A stretch of DNA of 64,000 nt from Lacticaseibacillus absianus (GTDB lineage: Bacteria > Bacillota > Bacilli > Lactobacillales > Lactobacillaceae), in NCBI RefSeq assembly GCF_013407595.1, contig NZ_JABEKX010000001.1, positions 266,522-330,521 of the forward strand, given 5' to 3'. Below are positions 15,404-24,071 of the stretch, piece after piece. How positions within the stretch are numbered: the stretch's first letter is position 1; each line of letters begins with the position of its first letter. The position numbers were made by a program, and so were the translations under genes. Below the pieces are notes generated by a model. That model saw nothing but the letters and a program-made list of their open reading frames with translations, ran no database searches and was not told where the DNA came from.

Positions 15404-17623
15404 ATGACGATCGAACGACCGGATCGCGCCGCACTGGCAACGGCGATCCGCACAGCCCAGCAGACGCAAGTGGCGCTGGAGGCGTGGCAGGCCAAGTTGA
15501 CCACCGCCATGGCCGCCCCGTTTGACCAAGCGCGGCAGTTACACGACGCTGCGGTGCAGGCGGCGGTGGCCGCAACGGTGCTGCCACCGATCATCGCGGC
15601 AGATTCCAAGCCGGTCACCCCGGCGCTGGCGGCTGCTGGCATCACGACGCTCGGCGAGTTGCAGGCGGTGATCTACACCGAGGCGAACGTGGCGGGATTG
15701 AGTGCAGCGACGTGCAAAAAACTGCGGCAGTTCTGCTCGGACCAGGTGACCGCAGTCGCCGAGTCGACGCCGCTGCGCCTCGACTTTGACCGCGACCCGC
15801 AGCATAGCGCCGATCTGTGCCGCAGCGCGCTGGCGTGGCCAGTGTTGCAAGTGGCGCAACAAGCGCTCGCGCCGGTGGCGGACACTGTCGCTGCGCTCGG
15901 CCTGACCGTGGCGACGTTGCCACTGAACCGGCTGACACCGCTGGGGTGGTGGCTGACCGGTGCGACCCGCAAGGCGCAGCTGGCGACAGCGGCGACACAG
16001 GTGATCGCTGCCGCCCCGGCCACCGCCCAAGCGCTGGCGGATGCCGTGGCCCCGCTGGTGGCGGCGCAACCGCTGGCGCTCGACGCGGTGCGTGCACGGT
16101 TCGAAGCGGATGCCGCGAGTTTTTATGCCTTATTCGAGCAGCTGGAACTCGCTGGGACGGCCCCGACGGCGGTGGCGCTGGATCCGTTCGCCGACTTGAT
16201 TCAAGCGGCGCCGACCGCCGCAGACCCGACGCAAGCGGCACTGCAGACCCTGGTGCGCCGGGTAGGGGCGATCGACTACACCAACCCTTACCTGACGGCC
16301 ACGCTGCGTGGCTGGCAGGCGTTCGGCACCCGCTACGCGCTGGCGCAGCGCAAGGTCTTGCTCGGCGACGAGATGGGCCTGGGCAAAACGCTGGAGGCGC
16401 TGGGCGTGATCACCAGTCGCCTGGCAGCCGGCGACACGCACGCGCTGGTGGTCGCGCCGGTCAGCTTGCTGACGAACTGGCGCCGCGAGGTCCGCAAGCA
16501 CACGACGCTGGTGCCCCGCATCCTGCACGGGGACGACCGCGCCGCGCAGCTAGCCGCTTGGCAGGCGCAAGGCGGGGTGGCGGTGATCAACTACGATCAG
16601 CTGTGGCGGCTGCCGGCTTCGGCGCTCACCGCGGTGGACGTGCTGGTGGCCGATGAGGCGCAAGCGCTTCTGAACCCGCAGGCCAAGCGGACGCAGGCGG
16701 TCACGCGCTTGGCCCGGCAGGCTGACACGGTGATGTACATGACCGGCACGCCGATCCAGAACCGGCTGGAAGACATGCTCAACCTGATCGCGCCGCTACA
16801 GCCCGCGATCTGCGCGCAGCTGGCGGCCGGGCCGCAGCTCTACGCCGAAGACGCCTTCAAGCGCGTGGTCGCCCCGGTCTACCTCCGCCGCAACCGGGCG
16901 GATGTGCTCAAGGAGCTGCCGCCGCTGGAACGCCAAGACGTCTGGGTCGATTTTTCCCCAGCAGAGCGTGCCCAGTATCAGGTGGCGGTGCACGACGGGA
17001 ACTTCATGGCGATGCGCCAGGCCGCCTGGCTGCCCACCGAACCGGCGGCGCAGGCCCCTAAGCGTGCGTGGCTGGTCAACTTGGCGCAAGAGGCGGTCGC
17101 CAACGGCCACAAGGTGCTGGTGTTCTCCTACTTTCGGCGCGTCCTGGACCTGGTCGAGCAGGACCTCGGGGCGTTGTGCTTGCCGCCCATCACGGGCAGC
17201 TTGAGCCTTGGTGAGCGTCAGGCCCTGCTCGATGAATTCGTGGCCCGCCGCAGTGGGGCGGTGCTGTGCGCACAGATCCAGACGCTGGGCCAAGGCGTGA
17301 ATTTGCAGGCCGCCGACACCGTGGTGTTCGCCGAGCCGCAGCTCACCCCGGCGACCGAGGCGCAGGCGTTGTCGCGCGTCTACCGCATGGGTCAGACACG
17401 TTCGGTGACCGTCTACCGCCTACTGACCGAGCACGCGATCGACCAGCTGATCCGTGCGCGCGCCGCTCACAAGCAAGCGGTCTTCGATCAGTTCGCCAAG
17501 GACTCTTCGGTGGCGGCAGCGACCGAAGACGCGACGGCCCAGGCCAGCTCCGCGTTGCTCAGCCAGCTGGTCGCGCAGGCTGCGGCCCAGGCGCGCCCAG
17601 ATGCGGACTGGGACCAGTACTGA
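15404..17623 (+). CDS. SNF2-family DNA-dependent ATPase
   Basis: A 739-residue protein. Residues 1-290 are Ala-rich and include a helix-hairpin-helix-like stretch (AGITTLGELQAVIYTEANVA, GLSAATCKKLRQF). The SNF2 motor follows: LGDEMGLGKTLEA (Walker A, near 321), VVAPVSLLTNWRRE, VADEAQALLNP (DEAQ box, near 416) and MTGTPIQNRLEDML. The helicase C half includes VLVFSYFRRVLDLV and ALSRVYRMGQTRSVTVYRL. Such ATPases remodel protein-DNA complexes. No methylase or nuclease gene is adjacent, so a defence role is unsupported. The ATG follows AAGGAGGTTGGA. Confidence 0.85.
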   Translation: MTIERPDRAALATAIRTAQQTQVALEAWQAKLTTAMAAPFDQARQLHDAAVQAAVAATVLPPIIAADSKPVTPALAAAGITTLGELQAVIYTEANVAGLSAATCKKLRQFCSDQVTAVAESTPLRLDFDRDPQHSADLCRSALAWPVLQVAQQALAPVADTVAALGLTVATLPLNRLTPLGWWLTGATRKAQLATAATQVIAAAPATAQALADAVAPLVAAQPLALDAVRARFEADAASFYALFEQLELAGTAPTAVALDPFADLIQAAPTAADPTQAALQTLVRRVGAIDYTNPYLTATLRGWQAFGTRYALAQRKVLLGDEMGLGKTLEALGVITSRLAAGDTHALVVAPVSLLTNWRREVRKHTTLVPRILHGDDRAAQLAAWQAQGGVAVINYDQLWRLPASALTAVDVLVADEAQALLNPQAKRTQAVTRLARQADTVMYMTGTPIQNRLEDMLNLIAPLQPAICAQLAAGPQLYAEDAFKRVVAPVYLRRNRADVLKELPPLERQDVWVDFSPAERAQYQVAVHDGNFMAMRQAAWLPTEPAAQAPKRAWLVNLAQEAVANGHKVLVFSYFRRVLDLVEQDLGALCLPPITGSLSLGERQALLDEFVARRSGAVLCAQIQTLGQGVNLQAADTVVFAEPQLTPATEAQALSRVYRMGQTRSVTVYRLLTEHAIDQLIRARAAHKQAVFDQFAKDSSVAAATEDATAQASSALLSQLVAQAAAQARPDADWDQY

Positions 17624-17703
17624 CGAACTGGGCTTAAGACGGATGCCGGTAAAAGCGGTTCCATGCTATAATTGTCCCAGCATGATCTGGAGGGGGTGGC
17701 GTG

Positions 17704-18147
17704 ATGGCCAAGCGAACACGGGCCACGCAGCGTCAGGCGAAGAAGCCAGGGACAGAGAAGAAAGCGAGCGCGGCCGGGTTGGGGGTCGTTGCACTGTTAG
17801 CGGTGCTCAAGCCGCTGTTCACCGGGATCAAGGCGGTGATCGACATCGGGTTCGACGGGACAGACGGGTTCGATCGGTTCGCGGTCGGGAACCCGATGAT
17901 CGCCGGGCTGGCGATCGGAACGGTGATCGCGGTCGCAGGCTGGTTGGTGATCCGCAAGCTCCGGCCGCGGAACCTGCACAGTCAGACGAGCTACGCCGCT
18001 AAGGAAGACGGCTACACGACATCGGCACCGACCCTGACGCGCGCAGATCGCACGCCGATACGGCGCAACCTGCTTGGCATCGGCGTACTGGTGATCGCGG
18101 TGGTCGGGCTCGTCTTGGGGCTCGTGGCGGCGCTGATGCTGGCGTGA
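17704..18147 (+). CDS. Unrecognised small membrane protein
   Basis: A 147-residue protein with a Lys/Arg-rich N-terminal tail of about 25 residues, a hydrophobic segment (LGVVALLAVLKPLFTGI) and a second helix (MIAGLAIGTVIAVAGWLVI). A cytosolic stretch and a C-terminal helix (GIGVLVIAVVGLVLGLVAAL) follow. No domain is recognised. The ATG at 17704 is 3 bases after a possible GTG and follows GGAGGGGG. Repeat E separates it from the convergent ATPase gene. Confidence 0.65.
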   Translation: MAKRTRATQRQAKKPGTEKKASAAGLGVVALLAVLKPLFTGIKAVIDIGFDGTDGFDRFAVGNPMIAGLAIGTVIAVAGWLVIRKLRPRNLHSQTSYAAKEDGYTTSAPTLTRADRTPIRRNLLGIGVLVIAVVGLVLGLVAALMLA

Positions 18148-18235
18148 TCGGGGCGCTGAGCAGTGGGTTCGGCGGGCTGGCCCTGCCGTAGTGGGGTAGC
18201 GGTCGGACCACGCGAGAAACAAGACGAGATAAACG

Positions 18236-18409
18236 GGAGGATGAGCCATAATTAACGGCTCAGGAATGAACCAAGACTATTCCAGAATAGTCCGAACAAA
18301 AAGCAACGCCCTAGCCGTATAAATCAGGCTCCCCACAAAACCTAAGTTCGGGTTTTGCAGGGAGCCTGATTTATACTCTGGGCTAAAACCGCTTTTTGTC
18401 TCAGCCGCC
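18236..18409 (-). repeat. Modular hairpin repeat, copy E
   Basis: On the minus strand it starts GGCGGCTGAGACAAAAAGCG. The hairpin arms 18317-18342 and 18351-18376 match at 24 of 26 positions, and the right module contains ACTATTCTGGAATAGTC. Its middle arm sequence (TCAGGCTCCC) differs from copy A but is complementary to its own partner. It lies between convergent genes. Confidence 0.85.
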
Positions 18410-18426
18410 TTTGTCATCCCGTCGCG

Positions 18427-21213
18427 TCACCGGCGCATGGCCCACCAGAGCTCCTTGAGTCCCGACAGGACGAAGGTCGGGATCGCCGGCAGGAAGATCA
18501 CGGCGAGGTAGAGCTCGGCGCTCAGCGGGGCGGTCCCCATCACGGTGTTGAAGAATGGGAACAGGGTGACGAGCAGCGAGGTGACGGCGGCGAAGCCGAC
18601 GGCGATCAGGAGCTTGCCGTTTTCGAACGGGTTGCGGCGGAACAGGGTGCGGGTGCTGCGGGCGTCGAAGACGTGCCAGAGCTGGCCGAAGACGAGGGTC
18701 AAGAAGCCCAGCGTCTGTGCCTCAGACGCGCGCATCCCTTGGTGAGCGCCCCAGAGGAAGGCGACGTAGACCAGCCCCCCCATCACGATGCCGCGGAGGA
18801 AAATGCGCCCGAGCATGCCGTCGAGGATCGAGGCGCGCACGTTGCGCGGTGGCTGCCGCATCAGGTCGGCCTCGGGCACATCATAGCCCAGCGCGAAGCT
18901 CGGCAGGGCATCGGAGACCATGTTCACCCAGAGCACCATCAGCGCCGTCAGGGTCGGGACGGTCGCGGCGACCTGACCGACTTGGTGCGTCATCAGGAGC
19001 ACCCCGAACAGCAGGGCCAGCACCTCGGCAACGTTGGTGGTCAGCTCGTGGCGCATGAAGTTCTTGATGTTGCCAAAAATCGTGCGGCCAGCCGCGACGG
19101 AGTTCTCGATGGTGGTGAACTTGTCGTCGAGCAGGATCAGGTCTGCGGCGTCTTTGGTCACCTCGGTCCCGTTGATTCCCATCGCGATGCCGATGTCGGC
19201 GGCGCGCAACGCCGGGGCGTCGTTGATCCCGTCGCCGGTCATCGCGACGATCTCATCGTGGCGCTGCAGGGCGTGGACGATGCGCTGCTTGTGCTCTGGC
19301 GAGACGCGCGCGTAGACCCGGATGTCTGGGACGATGGCGTACAGCTCGTCATCGCTCATCGCTTCGAGCTCGCGGCCTTCCACCACGCGGGCCGTGTCGT
19401 CTTCGACGATCCCCAGCCGCGCAGCGATCGCGCGGGCGGTCACCGCGTGGTCACCGGTGATCATCACCACCTGGACCCCGGCTTCATGCAGCGTGCGCAC
19501 GCTTTGGCGCACTTCCGGGCGCGGGGGGTCGATGATCCCGGCCACGCCGAGCAGGGTCAGGTGTTGCTCCAACTCGGCGACGCTGCCGTGCAGTGCGAGC
19601 TCGCGGTCGATGTCACGCAGGGTGACGGCGATCGTGCGCAAGGCGTCGCTGGCGAACCCGAGTACCTGGGCCTCGACCGCTTCGCGCGCCGCGTCGATCG
19701 CCAGCAGGCGGTCGCCTTGCTCGACCCAGTCGGTGTGCGCGAGCACCACGTCGGGGGCGCCTTTGGTCAGCACCTGGTACTGCTCGCCGTCTTTGATCAC
19801 AACGCTCATCATCTTGCGTGTCGAGTCGAAGGGCAGCACGCGCACGAGGTCGATGTTGCGGCCGGTGTTCTTATCTAACAGGGTGTCGCGCTCGATATCG
19901 ACTTTGTGACCCATCACCACCAGCGCGACGTCGGTCGGGTTGCCGAACGGGGCGCTGCGACCGTCGTCGTCTTCGACGATCGCCGCCTCGTTGTTCAAGA
20001 CGCTGGCGAGCATGAAGCGCTCGTAGCTGGCGGTGTGCGCCGGGTCATCGGGCAGGATCTCACCGATCGGCTCGTAGCCGTTACCTTCCACTGTGTAGGT
20101 CGCGCCGTTGGCGTAAAATCGGGTGACGGTCATCTCGTTTTTGGTCAGTGTGCCGGTCTTGTCCGACGCGATGAAGCTGGTGGACCCCAGCGTCTCCACT
20201 GAGTTCAGCGACTTGATCAGGCCGTTGTTCTTGGCCAGCATGGTCGCGCCGATCGTCAAGACGATCGACAGCACCGCCGGCAGGGCGTCCGGGATCGCGG
20301 CGACGGCTAAGGCGATGGCGGTGGACAGCGATTCGGCGACCGCGGCGAACGACAGTGTGCCGGTGGTCTGGTACGCCTTGAATAGCTCCAGCCCGAGGGT
20401 CAGGAACACGATCGCAATGGCGACGATCATCAGCTTCTTGGTCAGCGCTGCGATGGTGCGCTCGATCGGGGTCTTTTTGTCCACGACCTGGTGCAACAGC
20501 GTGGCGATCTTGCCCAGCTCCGTGGTCATGCCGGTGCCGACCACGACGCCCAGCCCGTTGCCGTGTGTGACCATCGAGCCAGAGTAGCCCATGTTCGTGC
20601 GGTCACCCAGCTCGGCGTCGCCGACCAGCGCATGGGTCTGCTTCGCCACCGGCTCGGCCTCGCCGGTCAGGTGGGCCTCGTTGACCTGCAGCTCGGCCCG
20701 GTGCAGCCAGCGCACGTCGGCCTCGATGAAGTCGCCGGTGCGCACGGAGATGATGTCGCCGGGCACCAGCGTCTCCGCCGGGATCTGCCCCCACTCGCCG
20801 TCGCGCAAGACGTTGGCGTGGTGGTCAGCCATCGACTTCAAGGCGTCCAGCGACTTCTGCGCGTTTTGCGCCTGCCAGAAGCCCAGCCCCGAGTTCACGA
20901 AGATCAGGATCAAGATCGCGATGCTCTCGTAGATCGCGGCCATCCCGTGGGCGCGGTTGCCCGTCACCAGCAGGTCGTAGGCGGCGCTGCCCCAGGCGAG
21001 GAACACGGCGATGAACAAGATGATGACCAGCGGCTCCTTGAGTGTGTCGAGGAACTGGCGCCACGCGCTAGGCCGCGGTGGCGTCGGTAAGGCGTTCGGG
21101 CCGTGCTGATCCAGGCGGGCTTGCGCTTCGGTCTGAGTTAACCCGTGCGTGCGGTCCGTGTTCAGTTGGGCCAGCACGTCGGCCTTGTGTTGTGCGTATG
21201 GGGCTTGTGACAT
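18427..21213 (-). CDS. Cation-transporting P-type ATPase (P2-like, Ca2+/Mn2+ type)
   Basis: A 928-residue P-type ATPase with an N-terminal cation-ATPase domain (THGLTQTEAQARLDQHG) and an actuator with HLTGEAEPV. The phosphorylation site is SDKTGTLTKNEMTV (Asp near 350), the hinge is MTGDGINDAPALRAADIGIA, and a C-terminal helical block follows. The membrane motif AAIPDALPAV has Asp where Ca2+ pumps have Glu (PEGLP), and the later motif is LWVNMVSDALPSFALG. Ion choice is therefore uncertain between Ca2+, Mn2+ and Mg2+. The ATG at 21213 follows AAAGGAGGAATTGTTT. Confidence 0.85.
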   Translation of the reverse strand: MSQAPYAQHKADVLAQLNTDRTHGLTQTEAQARLDQHGPNALPTPPRPSAWRQFLDTLKEPLVIILFIAVFLAWGSAAYDLLVTGNRAHGMAAIYESIAILILIFVNSGLGFWQAQNAQKSLDALKSMADHHANVLRDGEWGQIPAETLVPGDIISVRTGDFIEADVRWLHRAELQVNEAHLTGEAEPVAKQTHALVGDAELGDRTNMGYSGSMVTHGNGLGVVVGTGMTTELGKIATLLHQVVDKKTPIERTIAALTKKLMIVAIAIVFLTLGLELFKAYQTTGTLSFAAVAESLSTAIALAVAAIPDALPAVLSIVLTIGATMLAKNNGLIKSLNSVETLGSTSFIASDKTGTLTKNEMTVTRFYANGATYTVEGNGYEPIGEILPDDPAHTASYERFMLASVLNNEAAIVEDDDGRSAPFGNPTDVALVVMGHKVDIERDTLLDKNTGRNIDLVRVLPFDSTRKMMSVVIKDGEQYQVLTKGAPDVVLAHTDWVEQGDRLLAIDAAREAVEAQVLGFASDALRTIAVTLRDIDRELALHGSVAELEQHLTLLGVAGIIDPPRPEVRQSVRTLHEAGVQVVMITGDHAVTARAIAARLGIVEDDTARVVEGRELEAMSDDELYAIVPDIRVYARVSPEHKQRIVHALQRHDEIVAMTGDGINDAPALRAADIGIAMGINGTEVTKDAADLILLDDKFTTIENSVAAGRTIFGNIKNFMRHELTTNVAEVLALLFGVLLMTHQVGQVAATVPTLTALMVLWVNMVSDALPSFALGYDVPEADLMRQPPRNVRASILDGMLGRIFLRGIVMGGLVYVAFLWGAHQGMRASEAQTLGFLTLVFGQLWHVFDARSTRTLFRRNPFENGKLLIAVGFAAVTSLLVTLFPFFNTVMGTAPLSAELYLAVIFLPAIPTFVLSGLKELWWAMRR

Positions 21214-21277
21214 GAAACAATTCCTCCTTTGGGGGTGGTCGACCGGTGGCTGAGACCGCGCAGACGCGGACCAGGCC

Positions 21278-21340
21278 AAAAAGGGCGCAAGCGACAAGAA
21301 CCTTTCCTCCCCGGGAAAGTGATTCTTGAAGCTTGCGCCC
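21278..21340 (-). terminator. Long hairpin with U-run upstream of the ATPase
   Basis: On the minus strand GGGCGCAAGC (21340-21331) pairs with GCTTGCGCCC (21292-21283). Inner stems are CAAGAA/TTCTTG and CTTTCC/GGAAAG, followed by TTTTT. It either ends transcription of the upstream membrane-protein gene or acts as an attenuator in the ATPase leader. A TTGACA lies about 55 bases upstream of it, but no clear -10 follows. No known riboswitch core was recognised. Confidence 0.7.
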
Positions 21341-21423
21341 AACCGATGGTTCGTATTGATTTGTTATAGCTAGCTTAACGTGTTGCGAATAATGCTGTCA
21401 AGCTATTTGACCCGGTGAACTGG

Positions 21424-22812
21424 TCAGTTGCCGGCGGCTTGCGCCCAGATCGCCGTGGTGAGCTTGGCGTCATAGCGGTAACCTTCGACTTCGCCTTCGG
21501 CCACCGCGTAGTGGTACCACGCGCCTTCGCCGGTGCTGGCGTCGTAGCGCAGCTTGGCGCCGTCGCCCAGCATGATCTGAAGCTCGATCACGTTGCCGTG
21601 GACCGTGGCGGGCTCCGGGAACTCGAGCAGGTCGACGGCCAGTCCCTCGGCTGCAAAGTCTGATGTGATCGCTTGCTTGAACTGATCGACCGTCAGCTTA
21701 GGCGCGACGATCTTGGCCGCATCGCGCGTCAGCTTGGCCGTGTCGGCTGCGGTAAAGTCCTTCATCAGGTTGCCGCTGGCGATCTTGTTCCCGTCGCGGG
21801 TGAGCGTGTACGCGCCGCTCAGGGTCGCCGTCAGCGTGCACTTGAAGTTGGCCGACAGGGCCTCACCCGAAAAATTCAGCGTACCGATATCGGCGGTGTA
21901 GGTGGTCCCGCTGATCTGGTCGTGATCGACGAAGAACGCTCGCACTTGATCGAGCCGGCTGCGATCGTAGCCGCTCGCCTTGGCGTAGGCGAGCAGGACA
22001 CGCTTTTGCCGGTCGCTGGCGCTTAGGGCCTTAAGGTTATCGAGCTCAGCGGCCTTCTTGTCCACTGCGGTGAGCAGCGTCTGGTAGGCCGCCTTGAGCC
22101 CGGCGTACTTCAGCTTCGCGACATAGGTTTTGAAGGCGGTCAGCTGCGCGAGGGTGACGCCGGACTTGAGCGTGCCGTCGTCGGCGATCACGGCGACTTG
22201 CTTCTTGAGCGCCTCGCGTTCGGTGATCTGGGCCTTGGCGAGCGTTGTCGCCTTCAGCAGTGCCACGTTCAGCGTGGCGTTGACGGCCCGCGCTTTCGCG
22301 GCCGCCTTAGTCACGGTCGCCGTCGTCACCTCGTCTTGCACGATCACGTCGGTGTGGGTGGTCGCACCGGTCAGGACCGGCGACTGGAACAGCGCGTTGA
22401 CCGCCGCCGTGGCGGTCTGGGCGGTGCGCAGCGTCTTGATCTGCTTGGTCAGCTTCGCCTGCGCCTGGGTGAAGGCGGTGTACTTGGCCGCGGTCGCCTT
22501 GTCGGTGGCCTCGGCGTACGGCTTGGCGGTGGTGGTCAGTTGGTCGGCGTCTCGCTGAAGGGCCGTCACCGTGGTGGGGGTCACATCGGCTTGGAGATAG
22601 GCTTGCTGGTCGTCCGTCCAGCTCTTGGTGATCTTGGTCTGGAGCGTTGCCTGATCCTGCTTGAGTTGCTTGAAGACAGTGGCGGCCTGGGCCTGGCGGT
22701 GGGCCGCCTGATTGTGGCGCACGAGCAAGAAGCCCCCGACGGCCAACAGCAACAAGACCACGAGTCCGATGACCGCAAAGATCACGCGATTGCGGCGAGT
22801 CATTCTTTTCAT
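21424..22812 (-). CDS. Membrane-anchored extracellular protein, function unknown
   Basis: A 462-residue protein with a basic N-terminus, one membrane helix (VIFAVIGLVVLLLLAVGGFL, about 10-30) and a long extracellular part. Residues about 35-280 are helical, with Gln/Thr/Ala/Lys-rich segments suggesting coiled coil. The C-terminal 170 residues look like a beta-rich globular region (FSGEALSANFKCTLTATLSG, YALTRDG-like turns). No cysteine lipobox and no sorting signal are present. The ATG at 22812 follows AGGAGG by 6 nt; the longer open frame upstream has no ribosome site. Function unknown, probably envelope-related. Confidence 0.6.
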   Translation of the reverse strand: MKRMTRRNRVIFAVIGLVVLLLLAVGGFLLVRHNQAAHRQAQAATVFKQLKQDQATLQTKITKSWTDDQQAYLQADVTPTTVTALQRDADQLTTTAKPYAEATDKATAAKYTAFTQAQAKLTKQIKTLRTAQTATAAVNALFQSPVLTGATTHTDVIVQDEVTTATVTKAAAKARAVNATLNVALLKATTLAKAQITEREALKKQVAVIADDGTLKSGVTLAQLTAFKTYVAKLKYAGLKAAYQTLLTAVDKKAAELDNLKALSASDRQKRVLLAYAKASGYDRSRLDQVRAFFVDHDQISGTTYTADIGTLNFSGEALSANFKCTLTATLSGAYTLTRDGNKIASGNLMKDFTAADTAKLTRDAAKIVAPKLTVDQFKQAITSDFAAEGLAVDLLEFPEPATVHGNVIELQIMLGDGAKLRYDASTGEGAWYHYAVAEGEVEGYRYDAKLTTAIWAQAAGN

Positions 22813-22915
22813 ATTCTTCCTCCTAATATTACGATATGTAGAATACCATAATTTGGTTTTCAAAGAACGGGCAAAGATGCGGTACCCCCCAAACTTGTTT
22901 TTTAAGCGCTTACTA

Positions 22916-22962
22916 TTGTCACGTCTAACCGCGTGTGCTATATTACTTACGTAAACGTTTAC
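22916..22962 (+). promoter_or_regulatory. Promoter and LacI operator of the glucan regulator
   Basis: TTGTCA (22916-22921), a 17-bp spacer and TATATT (22939-22944) form a good sigma-A promoter. The palindrome GTAAACGTTTAC (22951-22962) lies at the transcript start. The same palindrome precedes the GH66 gene, pointing to autoregulation by the LacI protein. Confidence 0.7.
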
Positions 22963-22975
22963 CTGGAGGTCGACT

Positions 22976-23962
22976 ATGCCAACAATTAAAGATATTGCCA
23001 CAATGACTGGCGTATCGATCGCAACTGTTTCACGTGTGCTAAATAACCAAGGGGGTTATAGCGAAGAGACGAGAGAAAAAGTTGAGAATGCAGCGCGTGA
23101 GATCAATTACTACCGTAACGAAATGGCGGCGAGTCTAAAGAAGAGTTCGGCGCGAATTATCGGATTGATCATGCCTAACGCACCAACGCTGTTCTACGGT
23201 GACATCGTGGAAGGTATCGAAACGGTTGCAAGCCGCAATAACTATAGCGTGATTATCACGCACGCAGGTCAAGACGGGACTAACTTGATGGACTGCGTGA
23301 GCCTGATGGCGGAGCGGCGAGTTGAAGGCCTTGTGATTGCGTCGATGTCTCTAAACAAATCTGTGGAAGAGCAAATCAAGAACCTGACTTTTCCAGTGGT
23401 ACTTGTATCCACTTGTGCTGGGACGGACATTCCATTTATCAAAGTTGACGACGAATCCGCAGCTTATGATGCGACTAATTATTTGATTGAGCACGGACAT
23501 CAAGAAATTGCAATTGCAGGACCTAATCTGAGTGATCAGATTGCGGGGTTGCCGCGTGTCACAGGCTATCGTCGCGCAATGACTGATCACGGTTTAGTTG
23601 TCGAACCGGAGTGGATTCACCCTGGGACTTTTTCATTTGACTCTGGAATTGCCGCGATGCATGCGTTTTACAATCTAGCTCACCGACCGGATGCCGTTTT
23701 TGCGGTTTCTGATGATACAGCCTTAGGGGTCATGAACACCGCCATGAACCTAGGCTTACGGGTGCCCGAAGACCTTGCGGTGATTGGGTATGACAATACT
23801 AGAATCGCGAGCATGGCAAACCCTGCATTGACGGCCGTTAGTCAGCCTTTTTTTGAAATGGGGGCCAAAGCGGTACAGAAGATGATTGGTGCAATCGATT
23901 CAGGTCGTGAAATTGATTCGGAAATTCTACACCATCGTATTTTTGAACGGCGTTCTGTCTAA
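22976..23962 (+). CDS. LacI-family transcriptional regulator of the glucan operon
   Basis: A 328-residue LacI/GalR regulator. The N-terminal HTH with hinge helix is complete (TIKDIATMTGVSIATVSRVL, then the ASLKKSS hinge), followed by a periplasmic-binding-protein-like sugar domain (IIGLIMPNAPTLFYGDIVEG; VIGYDNTRIASMANPALTAV). The ATG follows CTGGAGGTCGACT. Operator-like palindromes lie before this gene and before the next one. It probably represses the operon in the absence of isomalto-oligosaccharides or a related effector. Confidence 0.9.
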   Translation: MPTIKDIATMTGVSIATVSRVLNNQGGYSEETREKVENAAREINYYRNEMAASLKKSSARIIGLIMPNAPTLFYGDIVEGIETVASRNNYSVIITHAGQDGTNLMDCVSLMAERRVEGLVIASMSLNKSVEEQIKNLTFPVVLVSTCAGTDIPFIKVDDESAAYDATNYLIEHGHQEIAIAGPNLSDQIAGLPRVTGYRRAMTDHGLVVEPEWIHPGTFSFDSGIAAMHAFYNLAHRPDAVFAVSDDTALGVMNTAMNLGLRVPEDLAVIGYDNTRIASMANPALTAVSQPFFEMGAKAVQKMIGAIDSGREIDSEILHHRIFERRSV

Positions 23963-24035
23963 GGCTTCAAGATGGGTCATTGGACACAGTTACTGTAGAT
24001 AGTTTGTCGATGGCAGTAAGAAAAAATTTTTTAAC

Positions 24036-24057
24036 GTAAACGTAAACGTTTACGTAG
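24036..24057 (+). promoter_or_regulatory. LacI operator before the GH66 operon
   Basis: GTAAACGTTTAC at 24042-24053 is identical to the operator before the LacI gene. It is preceded by one more half-site (GTAAAC), giving a direct-plus-inverted array. It lies 19-36 bases before the TTG start of the GH66 gene, where bound repressor would block transcription. Confidence 0.7.
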
Positions 24058-24071
24058 ATAGGGGGATTAGT

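Noticed and set aside
15404-18147. Defence island around the SNF2 helicase
   Set aside because: Neighbours are a HesB-like protein and a small membrane protein; there is no nuclease, methylase or integrase.
21278-21340. yybP-ykoY-type metal riboswitch before the ATPase
   Set aside because: A GGGGAG string is present, but the second conserved core and the room for the full aptamer are missing; only a terminator-like hairpin is supported.
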